A stretch of DNA of 64,000 nucleotides from Tragulus kanchil (Eukaryota > Chordata > Mammalia > Artiodactyla > Tragulidae): the NCBI GenBank assembly GCA_022376925.1, contig JAIOJX010000004.1, positions 175,923,501-175,987,500 on the forward strand. The letters are read 5' to 3'. The stretch's first letter is position 1, and each line of letters starts with the position of its first letter. Made by a program: the position numbers and the translations under genes. The notes below the pieces were generated by a model. That model was not told the origin of the DNA. It ran no database searches and was given only the letters and a program-made list of their open reading frames with translations. Of the stretch, positions 36,023 through 48,200 are shown one piece after another.

Positions 36023-36479
36023 CTGAGAAGGGCACCGGAGCACAGCAGGCCGGGGAGCCCCCTTCGCACGGGGAGCAGTCTGTGTGTGAGACATCATGTC
36101 TTTGGGGCTTCATGGCAGGACGGCCTCCCTCACCTGGCCCGAGTCGCTCGTCCTGGCCTCGGGGTGGACGGAGCCCCCCCACCCAGAGACAGCACCTCTG
36201 CAACCATCGCTTCCATTGCATTCAGTGCCGCCATTCAGCACCTGCGATGTGCCAGGCTCCACGCAAAGTCCTGCAGGGACACAGAGGTGTGTGAGGCTCG
36301 CTCTTGCCACAGGACACAATCATCTTGTTATTTAAGTAAAAACAACATGACCTATTTCTAAGCGTCGTCCACTTATTCATCCCCCATCTGCTGAGCTTTC
36401 ACTTGGGGCCAGGAATACGGTGAGAGTCCTTGGCGGCGCCTGTCAGTGCAGGAGACATGAAGAGAGGGGGATGACCCCC

Positions 36480-36600
36480 TAGAGAAGGAAATGGCACCCC
36501 ACTCCAGCATCCTTGCCTGGAGAATCCTCGTGGAGAGAGGAGCCTGGGGGACGACACTTCACGGGGTGGCAAAGAGTTGGACACACCTGTGCCAACAAGA
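36480..36600 (+). mobile_element. Bov-A-type SINE fragment
   Basis: Contains ggaaatggcaccccactccag, a gcctggagaatcc word and caaagagttggacacacctg, which are core words of ruminant Bov-A repeats. Confidence 0.75.
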
Positions 36601-36956
36601 CATAGAAGCTGCCCTTGCAGAGCTTACGGATTTCCAACAGACCATCTTCTGCTTCAAGACAATCGCTTTTATATCCTCCCCAGATGACTACAAATGTAAG
36701 TAAATAATAATTATAGAACTACGTGTGGTTCAAACTGAAGAATGCCTTAGTTACACATACACATGAAATATTATTACCGTGGAAGGCTGTATTCTCACCC
36801 ATAAAACAAGCCTCTACAATTTCAAAGATTTAAGTAATGTCAAGTATGTTCCTGGACCACATAGAATTAAATTTTAAATCAGTAACAGAAAGATCCCTGA
36901 AAAATCCCCAAATACTTGGAAACTAAACAGCATACCTTTAAAGAATACATGTGTAG
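36601..36956. other. AT-rich DNA, no recognised gene
   Basis: Nothing identifiable apart from weak L1-like AT-rich text. Confidence 0.3.
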
Positions 36957-37090
36957 GGGACTTCCCTGGTGGGCCAGTGGTTAAGAACTGGCGGTCGATG
37001 CTCCCAAAGCAGGGGGCTCAGATTCAATTCCTGGTTAGAGAACTTGATCTCAAGTGCCACAACTAAGACCCGGTGCAGCCAAATAAATTT
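36957..37090 (+). mobile_element. tRNA-derived SINE
   Basis: Head gacttccctggtgggcc and tail agccaaataaattt, with a diverged B box. Confidence 0.7.
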
Positions 37091-37111
37091 AAAAATAGTA
37101 AAGCTTCCCTG

Positions 37112-37345
37112 GGGCTTCCCTGGTGGTCCAGTGGGTAAAGAATCCGCCTGGCACAGCAAGGGGTGCCAGTTCAATCCCTGGCCTGGGAAGATCCCATATG
37201 CCGTGGAGCAGCTGGACCGGTGTGTCCAATTACGAGCCGGCGCTCTGGAGCGCATGTGCCCAGAGCCGGTGCTCTGCAGCAAGAGAGGCCACTGCAATGG
37301 GAAGCCCACACAGGCCAAAGAATAAAGATGGATGAAAATAAATAA
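37112..37345 (+). mobile_element. SINE of the gtgtccaatta form
   Basis: Head ggcttccctggtggtcc, B-box-like gttcaatccctggcc, then the diagnostic gtgtccaattacgagc and gccaaagaataaagatgg. Tail is (ATAA)n. Confidence 0.75.
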
Positions 37346-37484
37346 ATAAAAAGCCAATAAAAGAGGCCCAAATTTAAATAAATAAATAAATGAGAGATCA
37401 ATAAAAATGGCCAAAAATCAAAAAAAAAAAAAAGAAAGAAAGAAAAGAAAAAACCCACCCATAATTAAAAAAAAAAAAAAAAAA

Positions 37485-37800
37485 CTTCCCTGGTGGTGCA
37501 GTGGATAAGAATCTGCCTCCCAGTGCAGGGAACATGGGTTCAGTCTCTGGCCCAGGAACATTCCACATGCCAAAGAGTGACTAAACCCTCAAATTGCAAC
37601 TATTGAGCCTGCAGGCTGCCAACTGTTGAGGCTCTCAAGCCTAGAGCCTGTGCTCTGCAGCAAGAGATGCCACTGTAACGAGAAGCCCCTGTTCTACAAC
37701 CAAGACTACTCCTGCACCCACTACCCACTCACCACAACTAGAGAAAGCCTGAGCAAAGCAACAAAGACTCAGGGCAGCCAAAAATAAATAATAATATATG
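37485..37800 (+). mobile_element. CHR-type SINE
   Basis: Head cttccctggtggtgc after a poly-A tract, gggttcagtctctggcc, CHR body and tail agccaaaaataaataa. Confidence 0.75.
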
Positions 37801-37809
37801 TGTGAAATA

Positions 37810-37920
37810 GAGAATTCCCTGGAAGTCCAGTGGTTAGAACTGTGCTGAGGACCCAAGTTCAATCCTTGGTTGGGAAACTAAGATCCTTGAAGTTTTGTAG
37901 TGCAGCCAAAAAAAAAAATC
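37810..37920 (+). mobile_element. Short tRNA-derived SINE
   Basis: Head attccctggaagtccagtgg, gttcaatccttggttg, tail gcagccaaaaaaaaa. Confidence 0.65.
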
Positions 37921-37997
37921 ACATAAACTTATAAAGTAAAAAATCAAAAAGAAAAAAGCTATGTTGAATAAAACGAAAAGAAAAAATATGTATATCA

Positions 37998-38218
37998 GGG
38001 AGTTTCCTGGTGGTTCAGCAGTTGGCAGTCTGCCATGCAGTGCAGGGTCATGGCTTCAGCTCCTGGTGGAGGGGCTAAGATGCCACATGCCGGGAACAAC
38101 TAAGCCCACATGCCACAACTAGAGAGCTCACGTGCCACAACTGGAGAGTCTGTGCACTGCAAGGATACCAAGAGCCACAACTAGGACCTGACACAGCCAC
38201 ATAAATACATTTTTTAAT
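37998..38218 (+). mobile_element. CHR-type SINE
   Basis: Head gggagtttcctggtgg, body with gccacaactagagagc repeated, tail cagccacataaata. Confidence 0.6.
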
Positions 38219-38717
38219 ATATCAAAATTTGTGGGATACAGTTAAGGCAGTACATAGAAGGAAATTTACAGCAGTAAAATGCCTATATTATAAAGCAAGA
38301 AATGTCTCTAGAAAACAAACTTATGGTTACCAAAGGGGAAAAAGGGTGGTGGAGCAATAAATTAGGAATTTGGGATTACTAGATACAAACTAATACATAT
38401 ATGATAACCAACAAGGTCTACTGTACACCACAGGAGACTGTATTCCATATCCTGTAATAAGCCATAATGAAAAAGAATATAAAAAAAGAATATATATCAC
38501 ATATATGAGTCACTTTTCTGTGCACAGTGAAATTAACACATCATAAATCAACTGTATTTCAATTAATTAATTTAAAAAGAAGATAAGTGTCTCAAATCAA
38601 TGACTCAGTTTCCACTTTAAGAAACTAGAAATGGAAGCGCAAATAAAAGCCAAAGGAAGCACGAGCAATTTGGAAGATCAGAGTGAAAAGAAATGAAATA
38701 GAAGCCAGAAAAAGAGA

Positions 38718-38998
38718 GACTTCCCTCGTGGCTTAGTGGCTAAGACTCGCACTCCCAGTGCAAGAGATCCAGGTTCAGTCCCTGGTCAGGGAACTAGATG
38801 CCACATGCCTCAGCTAAAGTCAATAAAACCAAAAGGCCAACAAAATGTACCATCCTGGGACTTCCCTGGTGGTCCAGTGGTTAAGACTCTGTGTTCCCAA
38901 TTCAGTGGGGCCTGGGTTCGATCCCTGGTCAGGGAACTAGATCCCACATGCTGCAACTATGACCCAGCGCAGTCAAATAAATAAATAACTTAAAAAAA
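38718..38998 (+). mobile_element. Two adjacent tRNA-derived SINEs
   Basis: The first, about 38718-38835, has cttccctcgtggcttagtgg and ggttcagtccctggtc. The second, about 38858-38998, has gacttccctggtggtcc, gggttcgatccctggtc and a poly-A tail. Confidence 0.75.
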
Positions 38999-39075
38999 AA
39001 AAGTACCATCCTTTAGATACAACAGATAAGGAAAACAATAAGATGCAAATGATCAGTATCGAGAATGATAAAGTT

Positions 39076-39350
39076 GGGGTTTCCGTGATGGCTCAGTGGT
39101 AAAGAATCTACATGCCTATGCAGGAGACAGATTCGATCCCTGGTCTGGGAGGGTCTCACATGTCATGAAGTGATTAAGCCCACGTGCCATGACTACTGAG
39201 CCTGTGCTCTGCTACAAGAGAAGCCATGCCGATCAGTGCAAACATTGCAAGGAAAGAGTAACTCCCACTCGCTGCAACTAGAGGGAAAAAAAAAAAAAAG
39301 CCCAGGCAGCAAAAAAGACTCAGCACAGGCAAAAATAATAAATAGGTAAA
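39076..39350 (+). mobile_element. CHR-type SINE, diverged
   Basis: Head ggggtttccgtgatggctc, gattcgatccctggtc, an ACAAGAGAAGCC-type body and an A-rich tail. Confidence 0.65.
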
Positions 39351-39369
39351 TAAGATTATTTTTTAAAAA

Positions 39370-40150
39370 GAATGATAAAGATGACTGATGAAGAGAACAT
39401 TATGAACAATGCTATGCCATAAGCTTGACAATGGAGATGGAATGGACACATTTTTTTAAAGACACCAAATGCCAAAGCTCACGCGAGAAAAAACATATAA
39501 CCTGAGCAACTCTATCCCTATTAAAGACATTGAATTTAACTTTCCTACAAAGAAAATTTCAGGTCCACATGGCTTCACTAGTAAGTTCTAACAAACTTTT
39601 GAGGAAGAGATGATCCAAATTCTACACAAACTCCTTCAGGAAAAAAAGGAGGAATCATTTCCCACCTCATTTTCTGAGCGCAGCATTATCTGGTATACCA
39701 AAGGCAGACAAAGATGACATAAGAACACTACAAAACAACATCCCTCATAAATACTGATGCAAATATTATTAACAACATCTTATCAAGTTGACACTAACAA
39801 CATATAAAAGGATAATGCATCTTTCCCCAAGGAGTTTACCCTCAGGAATACAAGGTTGTTTCAATATTCCAAAGCCAATCAATGTAGTTTACCATATTAA
39901 TAAACTAAAAACCAAAAATCATGTGATTATCTTGACAGACGCATAAAGAAAACATTTAACAAAATCAACACTCTTCCTGAAAAAAAATCTCCCAGCAAAC
40001 CAAGAGTAGTTGAAACACCCTCAGCCTGAAGAAGGATATCTATGAAAATCTGAGAACTAACAGTATACTTAATGGTAAAATACTGAATGTCTTTCCCTTA
40101 AATTCAGAAACAAGGCAAAGACGTTCAGTAATCAACCTGACATCTGAAAA
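39370..40150 (+). mobile_element. L1 ORF2 remnant, plus orientation
   Basis: The text matches the reverse-transcriptase part of L1 ORF2 in broken form, for example ccatattaataaacta, cttgacagacgcataaag and ttaatggtaaaatactgaa. Frames are interrupted. Later SINEs split it from the pieces at 40770 and 41440. Confidence 0.7.
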
Positions 40151-40207
40151 TCTGATTTATTATCCTGTGTTGATGTTTATCCTGAAGTCAAATTGTATAC
40201 TTTGAGG

Positions 40208-40335
40208 GAAAAGACTCCCCAGGTAGTCTGGTGGTTATGATTCCATGTTTCTAACACAGGATCGAGGAGTCAGTCCCTGGTCTGAGAACAAAGACCTCAC
40301 ATACCCCACAGCACGCCCAACAAAAAAATAAAAAC
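40208..40335 (+). mobile_element. tRNA-derived SINE, diverged
   Basis: Head agactccccaggtagtc, gtcagtccctggtctg, A-rich tail. Confidence 0.55.
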
Positions 40336-40584
40336 AGAACTTTATGATTGCAATGATTCAGCCTTTTACATATATAATTTACAAAACTGTGTAAATTTGA
40401 TAAAAGTTATAAAACTTTCTCCATCAATTTATGCTGTAAATTGCAAATGAGACAAAAACTTTTCACTTGCATCTATATCATAAGGTTATTTGTTGATTAT
40501 ACTGTTTTTCAAATTTGATACACTCAGCCATCAAATAAAGAGCACTTCTTTCAATGAACTACAAAGATTAAAAATAAAAATAGA

Positions 40585-40762
40585 GACTTCCCTGGTGGTC
40601 CAATGGCTAAGACTTCATGCTCCCAGTGGAGCGTGCACAAGTTCAATTCCTGAACAGGGAGATCCTACAGGCTGCAACTAAGAATTTGCATGACACAACA
40701 AAAGGTTCTGCATGCCACAGCTAAGATCCAGTTCAGTCAAACATGTAAAATAAAAATAAAAG
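40585..40762 (+). mobile_element. tRNA-derived SINE
   Basis: Head gacttccctggtggtcc, gttcaattcctgaacag, tail of A-rich aataaaaataaaag. Confidence 0.7.
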
Positions 40763-40769
40763 AGAGAAG

Positions 40770-41010
40770 CCAAAGGTAATCGTATTGAAAAGGAAGAAGT
40801 AAAACTGTGTCTATTTTGCAAACAACATGATCATATATAAAATCCTATAGGGTCAGCCAAAAAACTACTAGAGTTGAGCAAAGTAAACGGTGTAAGATCA
40901 ATAAACACAAATTATATGCATTTGCTGTGAATCTAAAATTGCCCTAAAAATGTACTAAAAATCAACTCTGTTTCTGTATAATAGCAATGAACATTTGGGA
41001 ATTGAAATTT
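40770..41010 (+). mobile_element. L1 ORF2 remnant, continued
   Basis: L1 3' ORF2-like text (gatcatatataaaatccta, gtaagatcaataaacac) lies in the same orientation as the 39370 piece. Confidence 0.6.
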
Positions 41011-41029
41011 TTTTAAAACAAATCCACAC

Positions 41030-41425
<396 letters not shown>

Positions 41426-41469
41426 AGGGTCCAGGATGACTGAAAGAGAGGGGATCGAAGGTTTTTTAA

Positions 41470-41878
41470 TTTATTTTAGCATCAAAAATATGAAATACTC
41501 TGACAAAAGGTATATGGAAGATCTGCACGCTAAAAATTACAAAGTACTGTGAACAGAAATCAATGACCTAAATAAACGAAAGGATACACCATGGTCATGA
41601 ATCAGAAGATTCAAAATTATTAACATGTGAATTCCACCCTCAAATTGATCTATAGATTCAGTGTAACCTCAATAAAAATTTCAGCAAACTTTTTTGGTTG
41701 TTGAAATTGACAGACTATTCCTAAAGTTCATATGGAAGTGTCAAGGACCTAGAAGTTTGGAAAAATAGAGTTGAACAATCCTCAAGACAATATGGGATTA
41801 CTCATGTCAAGACAGATGGAACAGAATAGAGACTAGATATAGACCCGTATATTGCCAATTGATTTTAGGCAAAGGTGC
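41470..41878 (+). mobile_element. L1 ORF2 3' remnant
   Basis: Typical L1 end text is present (ctgacaaaaggtatatgg, tatagacccgtatattgc). It continues after the SINE at 42233. Copied at about 42600-43007. Confidence 0.7.
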
Positions 41879-41892
41879 AAATGCAATTTCTT

Positions 41893-42218
41893 TTTTTTTT
41901 TTAATTTTATTTATTTATCTTTTTTGGAGGGTGGGGTGGGGAGGGAGGGGGATGGGCGGGCCACTTCTATTGGTCTTTCATTTCTCTATTTTCATCTGTC
42001 TTTGTTCTTTGGCTCCTGTGGGCCTCCCATCGCGGTGGCCACTGTCGTTGCAGAGCACCGGCTCTGGGTGCACGTGCGCCAGAGCTCCGGCTTGGTAATT
42101 GGACACATCGGTCCAGACGCTCCACGGCACGTGGGATCTTCCCAGGCCAGGGATCGAACCGGTGCCCCTTGCACTGCAAGGCAGTGTCCCCACCCACCGG
42201 AACACCAGGGGAAGCCCC
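41893..42218 (-). mobile_element. SINE of the gtgtccaatta form with target-site duplication
   Basis: Minus-oriented SINE flanked by the 14-bp direct repeat aaatgcaatttctt (41879-41892 and 42219-42232), the target-site duplication from insertion into the L1 remnant. The tail (poly-T on +) and a C-rich stretch precede the body. Copied at about 43022-43347 by TD10. Confidence 0.85.
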
Positions 42219-43673
42219 AAATGCAATTTCTTAAAGTAAAGGAAGCCTTGACTGTTAAATGACATAATTTTAAATTAACTTCATGAGGGAAAAGTAACAC
42301 AAAGATTTCCATAGGTATACATATCCTGGTAAAATTTTTGCATATAAAGAACAAGAAAACATTGCGGTAGGAAAAAGAAAAGCAAACACAGGTTACCTAA
42401 AAAGAATCAAGAATCAGAAATCAGAATTGCTGCAAGAAGAACTGAATGTGAAAGGACAGGGATCATGTTCTATAGAGTTTTGCCGGAAAATGACTGTGAC
42501 GCAAGAATTCTGTGCTGAGCCAAGTCAGCCTTCTGTGTCAGGAAAGAAGGTGTCAGGGTCCAGGATGACTGAAAGAGAGGGGATCGAAGGTTTTTTAATT
42601 TATTTTAGCATCAAAAATATGAAATACTCTGACAAAAGGTATATGGAAGATCTGCACGCTAAAAATTACAAAGTACTGTGAACAGAAATCAATGACCTAA
42701 ATAAACGAAAGGATACACCATGGTCATGAATCAGAAGATTCAAAATTATTAACATGTGAATTCCACCCTCAAATTGATCTATAGATTCAGTGTAACCTCA
42801 ATAAAAATTTCAGCAAACTTTTTTGGTTGTTGAAATTGACAGACTATTCCTAAAGTTCATATGGAAGTGTCAAGGACCTAGAAGTTTGGAAAAATAGAGT
42901 TGAACAATCCTCAAGACAATATGGGATTACTCATGTCAAGACAGATGGAACAGAATAGAGACTAGATATAGACCCGTATATTGCCAATTGATTTTAGGCA
43001 AAGGTGCAAATGCAATTTCTTTTTTTTTTTTAATTTTATTTATTTATCTTTTTTGGAGGGTGGGGTGGGGAGGGAGGGGGATGGGCGGGCCACTTCTATT
43101 GGTCTTTCATTTCTCTATTTTCATCTGTCTTTGTTCTTTGGCTCCTGTGGGCCTCCCATCGCGGTGGCCACTGTCGTTGCAGAGCACCGGCTCTGGGTGC
43201 ACGTGCGCCAGAGCTCCGGCTTGGTAATTGGACACATCGGTCCAGACGCTCCACGGCACGTGGGATCTTCCCAGGCCAGGGATCGAACCGGTGCCCCTTG
43301 CACTGCAAGGCAGTGTCCCCACCCACCGGAACACCAGGGGAAGCCCCAAATGCAATTTCTTAAAGTAAAGGAAGCCTTGACTGTTAAATGACATAATTTT
43401 AAATTAACTTCATGAGGGAAAAGTAACACAAAGATTTCCATAGGTATACATATCCTGGTAAAATTTTTGCATATAAAGAACAAGAAAACATTGCGGTAGG
43501 AAAAAGAAAAGCAAACACAGGTTACCTAAAAAGAATCAAGAATCAGAAATCAGAATTGCTGCAAGAAGAACTGAATGTGAAAGGACAGGGGATCATGTTC
43601 TATAGAGTTTTGCCGGAAAATGACTGTGACGCAAGAATTCTGTGCTGAGCCAAGTCAGCCTTCTGTGTCAGGA

Positions 43674-44689
43674 CAACAGAAAGGTGCTCAGGAGCCACCA
43701 AGTCCAGACGCGGACTGCCCCCTGCGTACACTGCTTCTGTCTCTTTCCTCAGACAACAGGGGTAAGTGAATCTTTAAATAAATCCACAATAGCTCCAGAG
43801 AGCAAACAGTAGTACCCCGTTGAATCAGAAGCCTTAAGGAATCGCTCAAAACGGACAGGCAGGCAGGATGAGAGTGACAGAGGAAGCCAAAGGACAGAAC
43901 GCAGGCGGGAGAACATCACCGTGAGACCCTCTGGTTCCCAGGGACCCTCTGCCCATCAAAGCGACAGCTCTGGGGAGCCGGAGAGAAGCTTCGAGGATGA
44001 GCGGTCCGGGGATGCACGTGAAGCCAAGAGACGCAGCTTCGTCTCTGTCCCCACCCGCGGCAAGCGGACAAAGCAGACCCACCGACCCCCCGGCGAGAGT
44101 GACGACTGCGAGACTCTCTGGCCAGAGACGTGCTGGAGGGCGGGTGCCTGCGCCTGGGAGAGGAGCCGCCGAGCCCCGAGCCCCGAGCCTAACCACACGT
44201 CTCCCCTGCCTGGCAGGCTCCTACCCGGCCTCCACAGAGACGAATGCCACGCCTCGGCAAATACTAACATTCAAGGAGAATCCATCAGAGAATCTCAAAG
44301 ACAGACCTGAGCCTTTAACCAGAACTTGCCAAGTATTTTAAGAAAACCAACATGAGAAGTGAGAGGCACAACACTATTCGAAAACAAAACAAAACAAAAG
44401 CTAATGACTAGGGAAAAGAGAGAATAGAGAAAATCAAAAGAAACTTTAAACATTATTAAAATTTTCAAAAAGAAAGAAAGAAGGCGGCACCCATAGAAAG
44501 TGAACTGTCTATTTGGGAAAAGAAACAGCTTCTATAGAAATAAAAACAAAGCCAGTAGAAGATCGGCTTCCCGTTACACTTAGGCTTTTTGAAGACTTAC
44601 AGTCTTAGCCTTGAGCGAATAGCTTGTATTGGATTTACCTTCCCACAATAAATACAACAGGGGACAAAAGACCTTCAGCTGCTTATAGA
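43674..44689. other. Unassigned DNA, no recognised gene
   Basis: A GC-rich island at about 43860-44340 has open frames in several phases, but none with a known domain. A-rich text follows. Confidence 0.35.
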
Positions 44690-44880
44690 CATGCGTGCGT
44701 GTCCAGTCAAATCTGACGCTTTGCAACCCTAAGCACCATAGTCCACTAGGCTCCTCTGTCCATAGAATTCTCCAGGCAAGAATACTAGAGTGGGTTGCCA
44801 TTTCCTACTCCAGGGGATATTTCCAACCCAGGGATCAAACACAGCTGCTGGATGACACTGGAGACTGAGCCTGGCCAGAG
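44690..44880 (-). mobile_element. Bov-tA/Bov-A-type SINE fragment, minus orientation
   Basis: Contains gtgtccagtcaaatctgac and gtgggttgccatttcctactcc, the ruminant Bov-A core reversed. Confidence 0.75.
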
Positions 44881-45039
44881 TGGAGAAATGTTGGCGCATA
44901 CTCCAGGCATTCAGTTAAGGCTCCAGAAAAGCATCACCCAGGAATAAGGACAACACCTACAAGCATGGGCAGAAATAAAGCAGCTCCTGGCAACAGACGC
45001 CCAAAGTCAACCCTCAAAGCCAGTCAAAACTAAATCTGG

Positions 45040-45340
45040 GGCTTCCCTGGTGGTCCAGTGGGTAAGGACACCGCCTTGCGGTGCAAGGGGCGCCGGTTCG
45101 ATCCCTGGCCTGGGAAGATTCCATGCGCCATGGAGCGGCTGGACTGATGTGTCCAACTACCGAGCCGGAGCTCTGGAGCGTGTGCGTCCAGAGCCAGTGC
45201 TCTGCGACAACAGAGGCCGCTGCAATGGGAGGCCCACACGGGCCAAAGAACAAAGATGGCTGAAAATAGAGAAATGCAAGACCAATGAAAGTGGCCCGCC
45301 CGCCCCCTCCCTCCCCACCCCCACCCCCACCCCCAAAATA
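45040..45340 (+). mobile_element. SINE of the gtgtccaatta form
   Basis: Head ggcttccctggtggtcc, ggttcgatccctggcc, diagnostic gtgtccaactaccgag, then gtggcccgcccgcc and a C-rich tail. An imperfect 11-bp flanking repeat (aactaaatctg and aactaaacctg) is probably the target-site duplication. Confidence 0.8.
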
Positions 45341-45349
45341 AACTAAACC

Positions 45350-45700
45350 TGACCTTTCTTTTTATTTTGTGAGCTTTATTTTACACTGGAGTATAGTTGA
45401 TGCACAATGTCGTATTAATTTCAAGTGTACAACAAGGTGATTCAGTGCTTGTTGTTCGAGCAGAGTTTTAAGGTAATTTGTCCATATCAGTAGATAAAAT
45501 TGAACTTCCCAGGTGGCACTAATGGTAAAGAACCCAACTTCCAACGCAGGAGACACCAATCCCTGAGTTGGGAATATCCCCTGAAGAAGGAAATGGCAAC
45601 CCACTCCAGCGTTCTTGCGTGGGAAGTTCAGTGCACAGAGGAGCTGGCCGACTGTGGTCCGCGAGGTCCCAAAAGAACCAGACACAACAGTGACGAGGAA
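45350..45700. mobile_element. L1 3' end piece followed by Bov-A-type fragment
   Basis: Text such as actggagtatagttgatgc is typical of bovine-type L1 3' ends. From about 45500, ggaaatggcaacccactcc marks a Bov-A-type SINE remnant. Confidence 0.6.
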
Positions 45701-45926
45701 GGAGAGGGCGACACGAGGAGCCCTTGTGGGGAGGGGGTGTTCTGTATCTTGCCTGCATCCGTGTCGGTGGCCTTGCTGGTGATATGGGACTGTTGCTTTT
45801 AATATGTTATCATTGGGAAACACTGCATGAAGGGTACATCTGGTCGTTCTCTGTTATTTCTTATACACATGGACATAAAATTATCGTAGAAGTTTCATTT
45901 AATTTAATTTAAAATGTGTTGTCTAG

Positions 45927-46235
45927 GACTTCCCTGGTGGTCCAGTGGTTAAGAATTCGCCTGCCAATACAGGGAACACGGGTTCAATCCCTGGTCCAGG
46001 AAGATTCCGCATGCCTCAGAGCAACTACGCCTGTGTGCCACAACGACTGAGCCTATGTCTAGAGCCTGTGAGGAGCAACTATTGAGGCCTGCACTACAGA
46101 CAGCCTGTGCTCAGCCACAAGAGAAGCTACTGCAACGAGAAACCTGCACACCACAGCTAGAGTAGCCCTGCTCGCTGCAGCTAGAGAAAAGTCTGAGCAG
46201 CAACAAACCCCGGCACAGCCAAAAATAAAATCTGT
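45927..46235 (+). mobile_element. CHR-type SINE
   Basis: Head gacttccctggtggtcc, gggttcaatccctggtcc, CHR body and tail cagccaaaaataaaa. Confidence 0.8.
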
Positions 46236-46769
46236 AGTATAACCCAGGGAAAATTATAAAAGCCGCTTTCCCATCCCTGTAGGGGCCAGAAAAAAAAAGG
46301 CAGCACATGAGGCAATGCGTGGCTGGGCATCTGGGCCCTGACGGATCAGTTCCTGACACTTCGACCTTGCTTCTCCTTCCATCTTGGGACCCCATGACCT
46401 CATCTACCGCTGGAACTCCAAAGACCCTCTGCTTGAATCTCGGGTTGTAGGATGGTCTCAGGAAGAAGGATGCAACCGACTTAGATAGAACGGCTTCCAA
46501 TCGAGGCCAAAAGTGGAGTGAGAGGAGGGATGGAGTAGAAGAACAGCGTCGAGCCTGAGTAGAAAGTTCTGGGGTCTAGTTATCACTCCGTTACTGACAG
46601 CGCAAGTCTCTTACATGCTGAGGTTTTCAATTTAACATCTGCTGGGTGCCGGGGACAGTGCAAGAGGTGGGATGGGGAAGTGCTTAGTCCTTAACCTGCA
46701 TCAACATCCCCCACCAAAAAATATGTTCTAGAGGGTAAGAACTGGCATCCTGGTTTGTTCATTTGTTTT
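46236..46769. other. Unassigned intergenic DNA
   Basis: No gene or repeat recognised with confidence. Confidence 0.35.
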
Positions 46770-47021
46770 GGCCACTTGTATTGGTCTTTCATTTATTTAT
46801 TTTCATTCGTCTTTGTTCTTTGGCCTGGGTGGGCCTCCCATCGCAGCGGCCTCTGTCGCTGCAGAGCACCTGCTCTGGGCGCATGCGGTCCAGAGCTCCG
46901 GCTCTGTAGTTGGACACGTGGGTCCAGCCACTCCCTGGCATGTGGGATCTTCCCAGGCCAGGGATGGAACCGGTGCCCCTTGCAAGTGGTGTCCTTACCC
47001 ACTGGACCACCAGGGGAGCCC
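46770..47021 (-). mobile_element. SINE of the gtgtccaatta form, minus orientation
   Basis: On the minus strand: ggctcccctggtggtcc head, ccatccctggcctgg, then cgtgtccaactacagagc and gccaaagaacaaagacg. Confidence 0.75.
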
Positions 47022-47489
47022 TGTCATGGTTTTGACTTTCATTTACGTAATGACTAATAATGTTGCATGTCTTTTCATGTAGGACTGGTCATTGGTTTAA
47101 CTTCTCAGGAGAACAGATACTCCAAGATTTTGCCCACTAAAAAAATACAGAAAGACATTTTAAAGAGCAGTTTCAGGTTCACAAAAATACTGAGTGGAGT
47201 ACAGAGAGCTTCCACATATCCGTTGCCCTGCCCACTCTCCAGCCTCCCTCCCTATCAACATCCTCTGCCAGAATGGTAGACTTGTTACAATGAAGAACCT
47301 GCGCCATTGCCGTCCACAGGCCAGAGTTTACGTTAGGGCTCACGCTGCGGGTTTGGAGAAATATATTACGAATGACATGGTTCTCACCACTACAGTATCA
47401 CTCAGAACGGGTTCCCTGCCCGAAAACCCCCCTGGACGGCTTTTCCCGTCTCTCCCTCCACCCCAGTCCCTGAAAACTGTGATCTTTGG

Positions 47490-48200
47490 GCTCCACTGTT
47501 TTGCTTTTTTCCAGGATGTCATATAGCTAGAATCATACAGTGAGACAGCCTTTTCAGATTGGCTTCTTTCACTTAGTAATATCCAGTAGAGTTTCCTTCA
47601 GATTTTTTCACACCTCATTTCTAATGCTCCAGAATATTCCATTGTCTGAATGTATCACAATTTATCTATTCGTTTACTTCCAAAAGAACTTCTTTGTGGC
47701 TTCCAAGTTTTAACAACTATGAATAAATTTATTACAAACATCTACGTGCAGGTTTTTATGTGGACATAAGCTTTCAGCTCATTTAGGTGAAGACCAAGTT
47801 GTGTGACTACTTAGTAAGAGCATGCTGGGTTTTGTTTGTACTGGCTGAAGCTCATGGCATGTGGTATCTTAGTTCCACAATCAGGGATCAAATCTGAGCT
47901 CCCTGAAGTGAAAGACTGAAGTCTTAACCACTGGACCACCCCAGAAGTCCACAGTATGCTAGTTTTACAAAAAACTGCCCAAGTGTCTTCCAAACTAGCT
48001 GTGTTCTCGCCAACGATGAGCGTTCCCGCTGCTCCACAGCCTTGTCAGCTCGCGTGATCACCAGTGCTTATTTTTAAATAGGGCTTTTCAAATCGAGTTG
48101 TAAGAGACTTTTATATATTTCTAGACACAAGTCTCTTACAGAATGGATGATTTGAAAGTATTTTCCTCCGGTTGGGACTTGGAGACTTTTCCCCACAATT
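47490..48200. mobile_element. Old L1 fragment
   Basis: Contains attccattgtctgaatg and aactatgaataaatttatt, the recognisable L1 3'-region words. A minus SINE remnant interrupts it at 47830-47950 (ccactggaccaccccagaag). Its right part is repeated in TD11. Confidence 0.6.

Noticed and set aside
43921..44341. Overlapping GC-rich frames as a gene
   Set aside because: All phases are open to a similar extent, and no family or splice structure is recognisable.
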